DNA from: Streptomyces griseoviridis
Lineage (GTDB): Bacteria; Actinomycetota; Actinomycetes; Streptomycetales; Streptomycetaceae
DNA length: 64,000 bases
Direction: 5' to 3'
Assembly: GCA_014649155.1 (NCBI GenBank)
Contig: BMSM01000016.1
Location: 1-64,000, forward strand
Both the position numbers and the translations under genes were made by a program. Of the stretch, positions 34,564-43,420 are shown piece by piece; position 1 is the first letter of the stretch, and the number at the start of each line of letters is the position of its first letter. The notes under the pieces are model-generated. The model saw only the letters and a program-made list of their open reading frames with translations. It made no database searches and was not told the origin of the DNA.

Positions 34564-35316
34564 ATGACGGAACTCTCGGGCAAGGTGGCGCTGATCACGG
34601 GCGCCAGCCGCGGCATCGGCTACGGCATCGCCGAGGCGCTGGTCGCGCGCGGCGACCGGGTCTGCATCACCGGGCGCAACGAGGAGGCCCTGAAGGAGGC
34701 CGTCGAGAAGCTCGGCGCCGACCGGGCCATCGGCGTCGCGGGCAAGGCGCACGACGAGGCCCACCAGGCCGCCGCCGTCGAGCGCGCGATGGAGGCGTTC
34801 GGCCGGGTCGACCACCTGGTCAACAACGCCGGTACGAACCCGGTGTTCGGGCCGATCGCCGACCTCGACCTGAACGTCGCGCGGAAGGTCTACGAGACCA
34901 ATGTGATCTCGGCGCTCGGCTTCGCCCAGAAGACCTGGCACGCCTGGCAGAAGGAGAACGGCGGCACGATCGTCAACATCGCCTCCGTCGCGGGGATCGC
35001 GCCCTCGCCCTTCATCGCCGCCTACGGTGTCAGCAAGGCCGCGCTGATCAACCTGACCGGCCAGCTCGCCCACGAGTTCGCGCCCAGGGTGCGGGTCAAC
35101 GCCATCGCCCCGGCCGTGGTGAAGACCAAGTTCGCCGCCGCCCTGTACGAGGGCCGCGAGGAGGAGGCCGCCGCGGGCTACCCGCTGGGCCGGCTCGGCG
35201 TCCCCGCCGACATCGGCGGCGCCGCCGCGTTCCTCACCTCGGACCAGTCCGCCTGGGTCACCGGCCAGACCCTGGTGCTCGACGGCGGCATCTTCCTCAA
35301 CGCCGGCGTGAGCTGA
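34564..35316 (+). CDS. SDR family oxidoreductase, second of the pair
   Basis: A 250-residue short-chain dehydrogenase has TGASRGIG, VNNAGTNP and the active-site segment VNIASVAGIAPSPFIAAYGVSKA. It is co-transcribed with the FabG-like gene from the promoter at 33667, and the operon ends at the strong terminator at 35333. The substrate is not evident; keto-acyl or hydroxy-acyl thioesters are possible. The two proteins differ enough that they probably act on different substrates or as a heteromer, which is inference. Confidence 0.83.
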   Translation: MTELSGKVALITGASRGIGYGIAEALVARGDRVCITGRNEEALKEAVEKLGADRAIGVAGKAHDEAHQAAAVERAMEAFGRVDHLVNNAGTNPVFGPIADLDLNVARKVYETNVISALGFAQKTWHAWQKENGGTIVNIASVAGIAPSPFIAAYGVSKAALINLTGQLAHEFAPRVRVNAIAPAVVKTKFAAALYEGREEEAAAGYPLGRLGVPADIGGAAAFLTSDQSAWVTGQTLVLDGGIFLNAGVS

Positions 35317-35332
35317 GACGACGACGGGACCT

Positions 35333-35376
35333 GGGGCGCCCCCGGTGCGGGACACCGGGGGCGCCCCCCGTTTTTT
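35333..35376 (+). terminator. Strong intrinsic terminator after the SDR pair
   Basis: A perfect 15-bp stem (35333-35347 with 35353-35367) closes a 5-base loop and is followed by a T6 run at 35371-35376. It is one of two terminators in the window with a proper T tract. Confidence 0.93.
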
Positions 35377-35584
35377 CCTCGCGCGGGGCCCCTCGTACGG
35401 GCCGGTCCGCGCCGCCCGCGCACGGAACGGTCTCCTCCAGAGCACGGAATGATGTCCTCCGTGACATGACAACGTAGTCACTCCCCGGACGATCAAACCC
35501 CCTGCGCAGAAGGGGAGTTGAGGGTCCGCCGCTGCGATATGGTCGGCCGAGTTTCGGCACGGTTGAGCAGGGGGATCGAGGAGC

Positions 35585-37177
35585 GTGCGCGTGTTCTACC
35601 GGAACCGGCGGCTGCGGTACGCGGCCGCGCTGGCGTCCACGGCGGCATTGGTCACCGGGTGCGGAATCCTCTCGCCGGACGACCCGGACGAGGACGGCCC
35701 GATCGTCGTCGGGACGACCAGCGCCCCCACCACCCTGGACCCCGCGGCCTCCTGGGACGGCTCCTGGGAACTGTTCCGCAACGTCTACCAGACCCTGCTG
35801 AGCTACCCCAACGGCACCACCACGCCCCGCCCCGACGCGGCCCGCGCCTGCGCGTTCACCGACAGCTCCCAGCAGGTGTACCGCTGCGAACTCCGCCCCG
35901 GCCTCACCTTCTCCGACGGGGACCCGCTGGACGCCGCCGCCGTCAAGTACTCCATCGACCGGATCAGGGACATCGGCGCCGACGGCGGCCCGGCCGGCCT
36001 GCTGGGCAGCCTGGACCGGGTGCGGGCCCCGAGCGCCACCGAGGTCGTCTTCCACCTCAACAAGCCGGACGCCACGTTCCCGTTCGTGCTGGCCACCCCC
36101 GCGATGTCCATCGTCGACCCGGACACCTACCCGGCGCGGGCGGTGCGCCGGGACGGCCGGGTCGTCGGCTCGGGACCGTACGTCCTGAAGTCCTACACGG
36201 AGGGCGAGCGGGCCGAACTCGTCCGCAACGACCGCTACGAGGGCTACGCCGAGCGCCGCAACGGCGCCGTGACCATCGAGTACTTCGACGGCTCGGCCGA
36301 GATGGTGAAGGCGCTGCGCGCCGGGCGCATCCAGGTGACGTTCCGCGGACTGGCGGCGGACGACGTCATCGCCCTCCAGGACGGCACCGCCGAGGAGGAG
36401 GACCTCCAGCTCGTCGAGGGCACCGGCGCCGACATCAGCTACCTGGTCTTCGACCCCGACGACCCCTGGACCGGCCGCATCGCGGTGCGGCGGGCCGTCG
36501 CCCAGGTGATCGACCGGGCGGCCCTCGCCCACGAGGTCTACCGGGACACCGTCGACCCGCTGTACTCGATGGTCCCGCGCGGACTGACCGGGCACACCAA
36601 CGCCTTCTTCGACCGGTTCGGCGACCCCAGCGCCGCCAAGGCCCGCGCGCTCCTCACCGAGGCCGGCGTCGACGGGCCCGTCCCGCTCACCCTCTGGTAC
36701 ACCACCGACCGCTACGGCTCCGAGACCGCCCTGCTGTTCAAGGCGCTCGAACGCCAACTGGAGGCGTCGGGACTCTTCACCGTCACCCTCCAGGGCCGCC
36801 CCTGGAAGACGTACGTGGCCGGCTACCAGAAGGGCGAGTACCAGGTCTTCGGCCGGGGCTGGTTCCCGGACTTCCCGGACGCCGAGAACTTCATCGCCCC
36901 GTTCGTCGGCGAGCGCAACGCGCTGGGCACCCCCTACCCCGCCCCCGAGATCACCGGCGAGCTGCTGCCCAGCTCCCGCCGCAAGAGCGACCGCGCCGAC
37001 GTGGTGGAGGAGTTCGAGGAGGCGCAGCGCGTCCTGGTGGCGGACGCGCGGCTGCTGCCGCTGTGGCAGGGACGGCAGTACGTCGCCTCCAGCGAGGACA
37101 TCTCGGGCGCGGAACGGGCCCTCGACCCGTCGACGATCATGATGATGTGGGAACTCCACCGCAAGACGAGCTGGTAG
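35585..37177 (+). CDS. Peptide ABC transporter substrate-binding lipoprotein (SBP family 5)
   Basis: The 530-residue precursor has a Sec-type lipoprotein signal ending in LVTGC, then a full family 5 solute-binding protein (GTTSAPTTLDPAASWDGSWELFRNVYQTLLSY... YSIDRIRDIG... GSGPYVLKSY). Such proteins bind oligopeptides, or sometimes other ligands. No permease or ATPase gene is adjacent, so it is an orphan receptor that must share a transporter or act as a sensor. GTG 35585 is preceded by GAGGAGC; GTG 35591 is also possible. Confidence 0.88.
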   Translation: MRVFYRNRRLRYAAALASTAALVTGCGILSPDDPDEDGPIVVGTTSAPTTLDPAASWDGSWELFRNVYQTLLSYPNGTTTPRPDAARACAFTDSSQQVYRCELRPGLTFSDGDPLDAAAVKYSIDRIRDIGADGGPAGLLGSLDRVRAPSATEVVFHLNKPDATFPFVLATPAMSIVDPDTYPARAVRRDGRVVGSGPYVLKSYTEGERAELVRNDRYEGYAERRNGAVTIEYFDGSAEMVKALRAGRIQVTFRGLAADDVIALQDGTAEEEDLQLVEGTGADISYLVFDPDDPWTGRIAVRRAVAQVIDRAALAHEVYRDTVDPLYSMVPRGLTGHTNAFFDRFGDPSAAKARALLTEAGVDGPVPLTLWYTTDRYGSETALLFKALERQLEASGLFTVTLQGRPWKTYVAGYQKGEYQVFGRGWFPDFPDAENFIAPFVGERNALGTPYPAPEITGELLPSSRRKSDRADVVEEFEEAQRVLVADARLLPLWQGRQYVASSEDISGAERALDPSTIMMMWELHRKTSW

Positions 37178-37306
37178 CCCCTTCGCGGTCCTCCCCTCGC
37201 GGCACCGGTTGTCAGTGGTCGCCTGTAGGTTCTGGAGTCCGAAGCCGAAGTCCCGCCTCCGGAGCCCGGCGCTTCGGAAGTGACCGCACACCGTAAGGAA
37301 GTTGAC

Positions 37307-37990
37307 GTGACCGACATCGCGATGCTGCCCGAGTCCTGGCGCGAGGTGCTCGGCGGCGAACTGGAACAGCCCTACTTCAAGGAGCTGACCGAGTTCGTCG
37401 AGGAGGAGCGGGCGAAGGGGCCCGTCTACCCGCCGCGCGAGGAGGTCTTCGCCGCCCTGGAGGCCACGCCGTACGACCAGGTGAAGGTGCTGGTCCTCGG
37501 GCAGGACCCGTACCACGGGGAGGGGCAGGGGCACGGCCTGTGCTTCTCGGTCCGGCCGGGCGTCAAGGTCCCGCCGTCCCTGCGGAACATCTACAAGGAA
37601 CTCCACGCGGAGCTGGGCGTCCCGATCCCGGACAACGGCTATCTGATGCCCTGGGCGAAGCAGGGCGTCCTGCTGCTCAACGCGGTCCTCACGGTCCGGG
37701 CGGGCGAGGCCAACTCGCACAAGGGGCGCGGCTGGGAGCTGTTCACGGACGCGGTGATCCGCGCGGTCGCGAACCGCCCCGACCCGGCGGTGTTCGTGCT
37801 GTGGGGCAACTACGCCCAGAAGAAGCTGCCGCTGATCGACGAGGAGCGGCACGCGGTGGTCAAGGGCGCGCACCCCTCCCCGCTGTCGGCGAAGAGGTTC
37901 TTCGGCTCCCGCCCGTTCACGCAGATCAACGAGGCGGTCGCGGCCCAGGGCCACGCGCCGATCGACTGGACCATCCCCGACCTGGGCTGA
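37307..37990 (+). CDS. ung: Uracil-DNA glycosylase
   Basis: At 227 residues this is a family 1 UDG. The water-activating Asp is D67 in VLGQDPYHG, and the catalytic histidine H189 lies in GAHPSPLSAKRFFG. It removes uracil from DNA as the first step of base excision repair. GTG 37307 follows AAGGAAG and begins MTDIAMLPESW. It stands alone between an orphan SBP gene and a small TPR-like gene, matching the S. coelicolor order. Confidence 0.96.
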   Translation: MTDIAMLPESWREVLGGELEQPYFKELTEFVEEERAKGPVYPPREEVFAALEATPYDQVKVLVLGQDPYHGEGQGHGLCFSVRPGVKVPPSLRNIYKELHAELGVPIPDNGYLMPWAKQGVLLLNAVLTVRAGEANSHKGRGWELFTDAVIRAVANRPDPAVFVLWGNYAQKKLPLIDEERHAVVKGAHPSPLSAKRFFGSRPFTQINEAVAAQGHAPIDWTIPDLG

Positions 37991-38101
37991 CCGGCGCGGA
38001 CACCGGGGTGCGGACCGGGCCGCCGCGTCTGCGGGGCGATCGGCGGGCCAGGGCCTAACGTCGTCGGCAACAGCCGGACGAGGAGTGGCGCGGAGGACGC
38101 G

Positions 38102-38644
38102 GTGGCCCAGGGACAGGAGCGGACGGCGCCGGACGCCGTGCCGACCCGCATCGGACAGGTCGTCATGCTGCACCACGCGGGCGACCGCGAGGAGGCCCGG
38201 CACCGCTACCTCGGCCTGTGGGCGGAGATCGGCGAGCACGGCGACCCGTTGCACCGCTGCACCCTGGCGCACTACCTGGCCGACACCCAGGACGACCCGG
38301 CGGACGAGCTGGCCTGGGACCTGCGGGCGCTGTCGGCCGCGCAGGAGCTGACCGCCGGCCGCCCGGCCGGACACGCCTCGGCGCTCGCCGCCCGCTCGCT
38401 CTACCCCTCCCTGTACCTGAACCTGGCGGCCGACTACGACCGGCTCGGCCACCGCGACGCCGCCCGCGCCCAGCTGCGGCGGGCCCGCCGCGCCGCCGAG
38501 GCACTGGGCGACGACCGCTGGGCCACCGGCGTCCGCGAGGCCATCGCCCGGCTGGAGCGCCGGCTCGGCGACGGCGGCCCGTTCCCGGAGGGACCCGGGG
38601 GGCCGGAGGGGCCGCCCTGGGGGCCGCCCCGGCAGCGGCCCTGA
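38102..38644 (+). CDS. TPR-like helical protein
   Basis: The 180-residue protein is made of helical hairpins resembling tetratricopeptide repeats (GQVVMLHHAGDREEARHRYL and LYLNLAADYDRLGHRDAARA, RARRAAEALGDD). A Gly/Pro-rich tail follows (EGPGGPEGPPWGPP). There is no signal or catalytic motif, so it is probably an interaction protein of unknown partner. GTG 38102 is preceded by GGAGG. The gene converges with the lipoprotein gene at 38673. Confidence 0.72.
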   Translation: MAQGQERTAPDAVPTRIGQVVMLHHAGDREEARHRYLGLWAEIGEHGDPLHRCTLAHYLADTQDDPADELAWDLRALSAAQELTAGRPAGHASALAARSLYPSLYLNLAADYDRLGHRDAARAQLRRARRAAEALGDDRWATGVREAIARLERRLGDGGPFPEGPGGPEGPPWGPPRQRP

Positions 38645-38672
38645 GCGTGCCGGACCGTACGGGAGGGAGGGC

Positions 38673-39197
38673 TCAACGGCCGTACGCCTGACGGCAGATG
38701 ACCGCCTCCGGACTGTCCGGCTGCCAGCCGCCGTAGGTGCGGCCCAGCCCGCACAGGTCCGCGTCGGCGCCGCGTCGTCCGGGGGCGGGCCGGGTGGCCT
38801 TCGGGGGCGCGGGGCCGGGCCGCCGCGCGGGCCGGTCCGGCCGGACCTCCGGACGGGCGGCGGCCGGTGGCGCCGGGCGGCGCGGCGGCTCCGCCCTGCG
38901 GCCGGTGCCGGGTCCGGTCCGGGGAGCCGCCGGCCGGTCCCCGCCGGGCGCCCTCCCGTGCGCCTCGCCCCGGTCCGGTTCCGACGAAGGCTCGGTCCGC
39001 TCCAGGGAGTCCCGCGCCGGGGGCTCCACCGCCTCGGGCCGCCGGGGTCCGTCCGGGCGCGGGGCGGAGGTCCGGTCCGCGGCCGGCGCCGGGTCCGGGG
39101 CGGGCGGACGCTGGACCGTCACACAGCCGGTCACGGCCGCGGCAGCCATGGTCACCAGGAGCGTCGCGATGGTCGTCGTTCTCTGCACCCGCGCCAC
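38673..39197 (-). CDS. Small Pro-rich secreted lipoprotein, hypothetical
   Basis: The product is about 174 residues. The N-terminus has a hydrophobic signal (TTTIATLLVTMAAAAVTGC) with lipobox VTGC. A long disordered Pro/Arg/Glu-rich section follows, and then a conserved C-terminal motif (DLCGLGRTYGGWQPDSPEAV) holding two cysteines. No enzyme signature is visible. The start is uncertain: GTG 39197 and GTG 39188 are both in frame, and neither has a good ribosome site. The open frame continues upstream into the tandem repeat array, which I regard as non-coding. Confidence 0.6.
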   Translation of the reverse strand: MARVQRTTTIATLLVTMAAAAVTGCVTVQRPPAPDPAPAADRTSAPRPDGPRRPEAVEPPARDSLERTEPSSEPDRGEAHGRAPGGDRPAAPRTGPGTGRRAEPPRRPAPPAAARPEVRPDRPARRPGPAPPKATRPAPGRRGADADLCGLGRTYGGWQPDSPEAVICRQAYGR

Positions 39198-39199
39198 TC

Positions 39200-40010
39200 T
39201 GCTGTCCGCACGGCTCCGGCCGACGGCGGACCGCCCGAGGATGCCCCGCACGGGTGACGCCGGCTCCGCGCGGGGACGCGGGGCCGGGGTGGGGAGGGCT
39301 CCCGGCCAGCCTTGGCCGGCCGCGTAGTCCGGGGCCGGCGGCGGACCGGCCGAGGGCGCCCGGCACGGGTGACGCAGGTCGCGTGCGGGGGCATGGGCGG
39401 GGGAGCGGGTTCGGGGAGGGGCTGCTTCCGGCTCCGCTTCGCCGGCCGCGTGGGTCCGATCGGTGGGGGACCGGTCGAAGAGGACCTGCATGGGTGGAGT
39501 CGGCCCTGCCCGGGGCGCGGGATCGGGTACGGAGACGGGTCGTTCCCGGCTCGGCTTCGTCGGTCTTCGCCTTCCGTTGGTCGGGTGGTTCCGTGTGGTG
39601 GTGGACCGGGGGCGGCGGTGCCCGGCGCGGTGATGCAGGTCGCGTGCGGGGTCGGGGGTCGGGGTCGGGGTCGCGGACGGGTTGTTTCCGGCTCGGCTTC
39701 GTCGGTCTTCGCCTTCCGTTGGTCGGGTGGTTCCGCGTGGTGGTGGACCGGCGGACGATTGCCCGGCACGGTGGAGCCGGCCGCGTGCGGGGTCGGGGAA
39801 CGGGTCGGGTACGGGTCGTTCCCGGCTCGGCTTCGTCGGCTCTCGCCTCCGCCGGCCGCGTGGCTCCGCGCGGCCGGCGGACCGGTCGAGGGTGCCCGGC
39901 AACGGGTGGTCCCCACCTCTTCCGCGCGAGGGTGCCCGTCCGGGCGGGGGAGGCGGGTCGCTCCCGGCTCGCCGGACGTCCGCGCCGCCCCCGTATGCTG
40001 CCGGACGGAC
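39200..40010. repeat. Degenerate ~130-bp tandem repeat array
   Basis: A shared landmark (variants of TTCCCGGCTCGGCTTCGTCG) recurs near 39299, 39425, 39542, 39684, 39818 and 39960, giving spacings of about 126, 117, 142, 134 and 142 bp. The best-conserved pair (39542 and 39684) agrees over about 70 bases. The landmark recurs together with other conserved blocks, such as a GGACCGG segment and a CGCGTGCGGGG segment. The whole 872-base gap (39198-40069) has no convincing gene. Long open frames on both strands reflect composition, and the repeats shift frame between copies. Confidence 0.75.
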
Positions 40011-40069
40011 CAGGGCCGGCGGTCGCGGCGGCGGCCCGGCCGCGAGAGAACCACCTGAGGAGAACGCCT

Positions 40070-40975
40070 GTGAAGGTCGGCTGCATCGGACTCGGCGACA
40101 TCGCGCGCAAGGCGTACCTCCCCGTGCTCGCCTTCCTGCCGGACGTCGAACCGCACCTGCACACCCGCACCCCGGCGACCCTCACCCGCGTCGCCGACGA
40201 GCTGCGCGTTCCGCCGGGGCAGCGCCACACCGACCTCGACGCGCTGCTCGCCCAGGGCCTCGACGCCGCCCTGGTGCACGCACCGACCGACGTCCACCCG
40301 CAGATCGTCACGCGGCTTCTGGAGGCCGGCGTCCCCACCTACGTGGACAAGCCGCTCGCCTACGAACTCGCCGACTCCGAGCGCCTGGTGGCCCTCGCGG
40401 AGGAGCGCCGCACCAGCCTCGCCGTCGGCTTCAACCGGCGCCACGCCCCCGCCTACACCCAGTGTGCCGAGCACCCCCGCGAGCTGATCCTGATGCAGAA
40501 GAACCGCACCGGGCTGCCCGAGGACCCGCGCACGATGATCCTCGACGACTTCATCCACGTCGTGGACACCCTGCGCTTCCTCGTCCCCGGCCAGGTCGAC
40601 GACGTCACCGTCCGCGCCCGCGTCCGGGACGGCCTCCTCCACCACGTCGTGCTCCAGCTCGCCGGCGACGGCTTCACCGCACTCGGCGTCATGAACCGGC
40701 TCAGCGGCAGCGCCGAGGAGATCCTGGAGGTCTCCGGCCAGGACACCAAGCGGCAGGTGGTCAACCTCGCCGAGGTGATCGACCACAAGGGTCAGCCGAC
40801 CGTGCGGCGGCGCGGCGACTGGGTGCCCGTCGCCCGGCAGCGCGGCATCGAGCAGGCGGTGCTCGCCTTCCTCGACGCGGTCCGCGCCGGCACCGTGCTC
40901 AGCGCCCGGGACGCGCTGCGGACCCATGAGCTGTGCGAGCGGGTGGTACGCGAGGTCCTGACGGGCGCCGCCTGA
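40070..40975 (+). CDS. Gfo/Idh/MocA family oxidoreductase
   Basis: This 301-residue protein has an N-terminal Rossmann fold (VKVGCIGLGDIARKAYLPVLAF), the VDKPLAYEL segment that holds the conserved EKP-like lysine, and a C-terminal domain with DDFIHVVDTLRFLVPG. The family uses NAD(P) to oxidise or reduce sugars, inositol or other polyols; the substrate is unknown. GTG 40070 has TGAGGAG upstream. Its 3' end overlaps the convergent lnt gene by 77 bases, which is unusual and worth checking for antisense effects. Confidence 0.86.
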   Translation: MKVGCIGLGDIARKAYLPVLAFLPDVEPHLHTRTPATLTRVADELRVPPGQRHTDLDALLAQGLDAALVHAPTDVHPQIVTRLLEAGVPTYVDKPLAYELADSERLVALAEERRTSLAVGFNRRHAPAYTQCAEHPRELILMQKNRTGLPEDPRTMILDDFIHVVDTLRFLVPGQVDDVTVRARVRDGLLHHVVLQLAGDGFTALGVMNRLSGSAEEILEVSGQDTKRQVVNLAEVIDHKGQPTVRRRGDWVPVARQRGIEQAVLAFLDAVRAGTVLSARDALRTHELCERVVREVLTGAA

Positions 40976-42482
40976 GCCGCACCGTCCGTACGCCCTCGGC
41001 GGCACCCCAGACGACGAGGACGCCCAGCGCTGCGTACGGCGGCCAGTCGCCGAACCGGACGTACGGCGTGGTGCCCTGCGCGAGCGGCACCTCGTACACC
41101 CGCGCGCCGCTCGTGCCGGTGCCCAGGCGCGGCCCGACCGGCGCGCCGCCCGCGTCGTACACGGCGGAGACCCCGGTCAGCGTGGCGTGCACCATCGGAC
41201 GCCCGGTCTCGGCGGCGCGCAGCGCGCCCAGCGAGGCGTGCTGCGCGGGCGCCCAGCTCTCCTGGAACGTCGACGTGGACGACTGGGCGAGCAGCACCTC
41301 GGCACCGTCCTCGGCGAGATGACGGCTCATGTCGGGGAACGCGCTCTCGAAGCAGACCATCGGGCCGACGCGCAGCCCGTCACCGGCGTCCATCAGCACC
41401 TGCTCCGTGCCCCGCCTGCGGTCCTCACCGGCCGCCTTGCCGACGGAGGTGGCCCAGCCGAGCAGGGAGCGGGCGGGGACGTACTCGCCGAAGGGGACGA
41501 GCCGCATCTTGTCGTAGCGGTCGCCGGTCGGCCCGTCCGGGCCCACCAGCACCGAACTCTTGAAGATGCCGGGCCGGTCGGAGCGCCGGGCGTCCACGTT
41601 GACCAGGACGTCCGCGCCGGTCTCGCGGGTGAGCGCCGCGAGCCGGCGTGCCAGGTCCGGCCGGTCACCCAGGTCGAAGCCGACGCTGCTCTCGCCCCAC
41701 ACCACCAGGTCGACGTCCTGCCCGGCCAGGCGCCGGGTCAGCGCCTCCTCGCGGTCGAAGCGGCGGGCCGGACTGCCCGCGCCGGCCACCACCCCGGCCT
41801 GGACCACGGCGATCCGCACCCGGTCGCCCGTGCCGGAGGGGGAGGGCGGCGGCGACCCCACCCAGGCCGCCGAGCCGACGGCGGCCGTCGCGGCGAGGGC
41901 GGCCACGGCGGGCACCCGGGCCGGGCGTACCGCGACCAGCACGGCGACGGCGGTGTTGACGGCCACGATCAGGAAGCCGACCAGCCAGACCCCGCCGACC
42001 GAGGCGACCCGCAGCGCCGGCGCCACCTGCCACTGGCTCGCGCCCAGCACGCCCCACGGACCGCCGAGCCCCTGCCAGGAGCGGACCAGCTCGATCACCA
42101 GCCACCCCGACGGCACCACGACCAGCGCCGCCGCGACCCGGCCCGCCGTGGGCGCCCCGCCCAGCAGCCGCCGCACCAGCCGTCCCCACGGCGCCCAGAG
42201 CGCGCCCAGCAGTGCGGCGAGCACGAACGTGAACACGTGCAGGCTCGGCAGCAGCCAGTGGTGCATCGCCAGCATGAAGCCGAACCCGCCGCACCAGCCG
42301 TCGTACATCGCCCGCCGCCCGGTCGGCGCCGACCGCACCAGGAGCAGCCAGGGGACCAGGGCGCCCCAGGCCCACCACCACAGGGACGGCGCGGGGAAGG
42401 CGAGGACCGGCAGGGCGCCCGCGAACACCGCGGCGAGGCCGCGGCGCCAGGGCACGGTGAGCCAGCGACCGAGGGACTTCAT
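40899..42482 (-). CDS. lnt: Apolipoprotein N-acyltransferase
   Basis: The 527-residue membrane enzyme has an N-terminal multi-helix domain (about 1-220) and a nitrilase-fold domain facing outwards (about 230-470). The Glu-Lys-Cys triad lies in DREEALTRR, YDKMRLVPFGEYVP and GPMVCFESAFP. It adds the third acyl chain to lipoproteins; Streptomyces is known to N-acylate lipoproteins. The start at 42482 has GGGAGG upstream. The gene overlaps the convergent oxidoreductase by 77 bases. Several predicted lipoproteins in this window would be substrates. Confidence 0.93.
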   Translation of the reverse strand: MKSLGRWLTVPWRRGLAAVFAGALPVLAFPAPSLWWWAWGALVPWLLLVRSAPTGRRAMYDGWCGGFGFMLAMHHWLLPSLHVFTFVLAALLGALWAPWGRLVRRLLGGAPTAGRVAAALVVVPSGWLVIELVRSWQGLGGPWGVLGASQWQVAPALRVASVGGVWLVGFLIVAVNTAVAVLVAVRPARVPAVAALAATAAVGSAAWVGSPPPSPSGTGDRVRIAVVQAGVVAGAGSPARRFDREEALTRRLAGQDVDLVVWGESSVGFDLGDRPDLARRLAALTRETGADVLVNVDARRSDRPGIFKSSVLVGPDGPTGDRYDKMRLVPFGEYVPARSLLGWATSVGKAAGEDRRRGTEQVLMDAGDGLRVGPMVCFESAFPDMSRHLAEDGAEVLLAQSSTSTFQESWAPAQHASLGALRAAETGRPMVHATLTGVSAVYDAGGAPVGPRLGTGTSGARVYEVPLAQGTTPYVRFGDWPPYAALGVLVVWGAAEGVRTVRLRRRPSGPRVPPARTAHGSAARPGR

Positions 42483-42633
42483 GGGCGCCTCCCTACCCCG
42501 CGGTGTCTCCAGTGTGCGCCGGGACGGTGTCCGATCGGCGCCGGGCCCGTTCAGTTGATCACACCGGATGCCGGCCAGCAGGAGAACGGAGGAGCCGAGC
42601 ATGGGTGTGCTGCGCGGTGATGGGCGCCTAGGA

Positions 42634-42650
42634 TGATCGATGATCGATCA
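42634..42650. promoter_or_regulatory. 17-bp palindrome over the SDR promoter
   Basis: TGATCGATGATCGATCA is a perfect inverted repeat around a central G. A TAGGAT -10 box (42629-42634) abuts it, so a protein bound here would cover the transcription start. Confidence 0.6.
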
Positions 42651-42672
42651 AGATGCTCAGCAGGAGGTACTC

Positions 42673-43413
42673 GTGACCCGTCCCATCACGGTGGTCACCG
42701 GCGGCAGCCGGGGCATCGGCGCGGCGACCTGTCGGCGGCTGGCGGCGGACGGGCACGACGTGGCCGTGGGGTACGTCCGGGACGCGACCGCCGCCGAGGA
42801 GGTGGCGGCCGGGGTGCGCGAGGCCGGCGGCCGGGCCGTCACCGTACGGGTGGACACCTCGGTGGAGGCGGACGTGGCGCGGCTGTTCGACGAGGCCGAG
42901 TCCCGGCTCGGGCCGGTGACCGGGCTGGTGAACAACGCGGCCGTGACCGGCCCGCTGGGCCGGCTCGCCGACCGCGACGCGGCCGATCTGCGCCGGGTGC
43001 TCGACGTCAACCTGCTGGGCACCCTGCTGTGCTGCCGGCGTGCCGCGCAGCTCATGTCGGCCCGGGGCGCCGGCGCGATCGTCAACGTCTCCTCGGGGGC
43101 GGCGACCCTCGGCAGCCCGGGGGAGTACGTCCACTACGCGGCGAGCAAGGCCGGGGTGGATGCCCTGACGGTCGGCCTCTCCAAGGAGCTGGGCCCGGAC
43201 GGCATCCGCGTCAACGGGGTCGCGCCGGGCCTGGTCGACACGGACATGCACGCCGCGATGGGCGCCCCGGACCGCGTCCGGGAGATGGCTCCGGGGGTGC
43301 CGATGCGCCGGGCCGGGCGGGCGGAGGAGATCGCCGCGGCCATCGCGTGGCTGCTGTCTGCGGACGCCTCGTACACGACCGGCGCGGTGCTGCGGGTGGC
43401 GGGCGGGCGCTGA
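42673..43413 (+). CDS. SDR family oxidoreductase
   Basis: The 246-residue short-chain dehydrogenase has TGGSRGIG, VNNAAVTGP and the catalytic segment VNVSSGAATLGSPGEYVHYAASKAG. The substrate is unknown. GTG 42673 is supported by AGGAGG five bases upstream. ATG 42640 is in frame and sits five bases after a -10-like box, so an 11-residue longer form from a leaderless mRNA cannot be excluded. The promoter carries a palindromic operator. The gene is followed by copy 2 of the inverted-repeat element. Confidence 0.85.
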   Translation: MTRPITVVTGGSRGIGAATCRRLAADGHDVAVGYVRDATAAEEVAAGVREAGGRAVTVRVDTSVEADVARLFDEAESRLGPVTGLVNNAAVTGPLGRLADRDAADLRRVLDVNLLGTLLCCRRAAQLMSARGAGAIVNVSSGAATLGSPGEYVHYAASKAGVDALTVGLSKELGPDGIRVNGVAPGLVDTDMHAAMGAPDRVREMAPGVPMRRAGRAEEIAAAIAWLLSADASYTTGAVLRVAGGR

Positions 43414-43420
43414 CGCCCCG

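Noticed and set aside
39200..40010. CRISPR array
   Set aside because: Repeat units are ~130 bp and degenerate throughout, without short constant repeats separated by unique spacers, and no cas genes are present.
38867..40069. Long plus-strand extension upstream of the Gfo/Idh oxidoreductase
   Set aside because: It runs through the tandem repeat array and an opposite-strand lipoprotein gene, and the family N-terminus begins at GTG 40070 with a good ribosome site.
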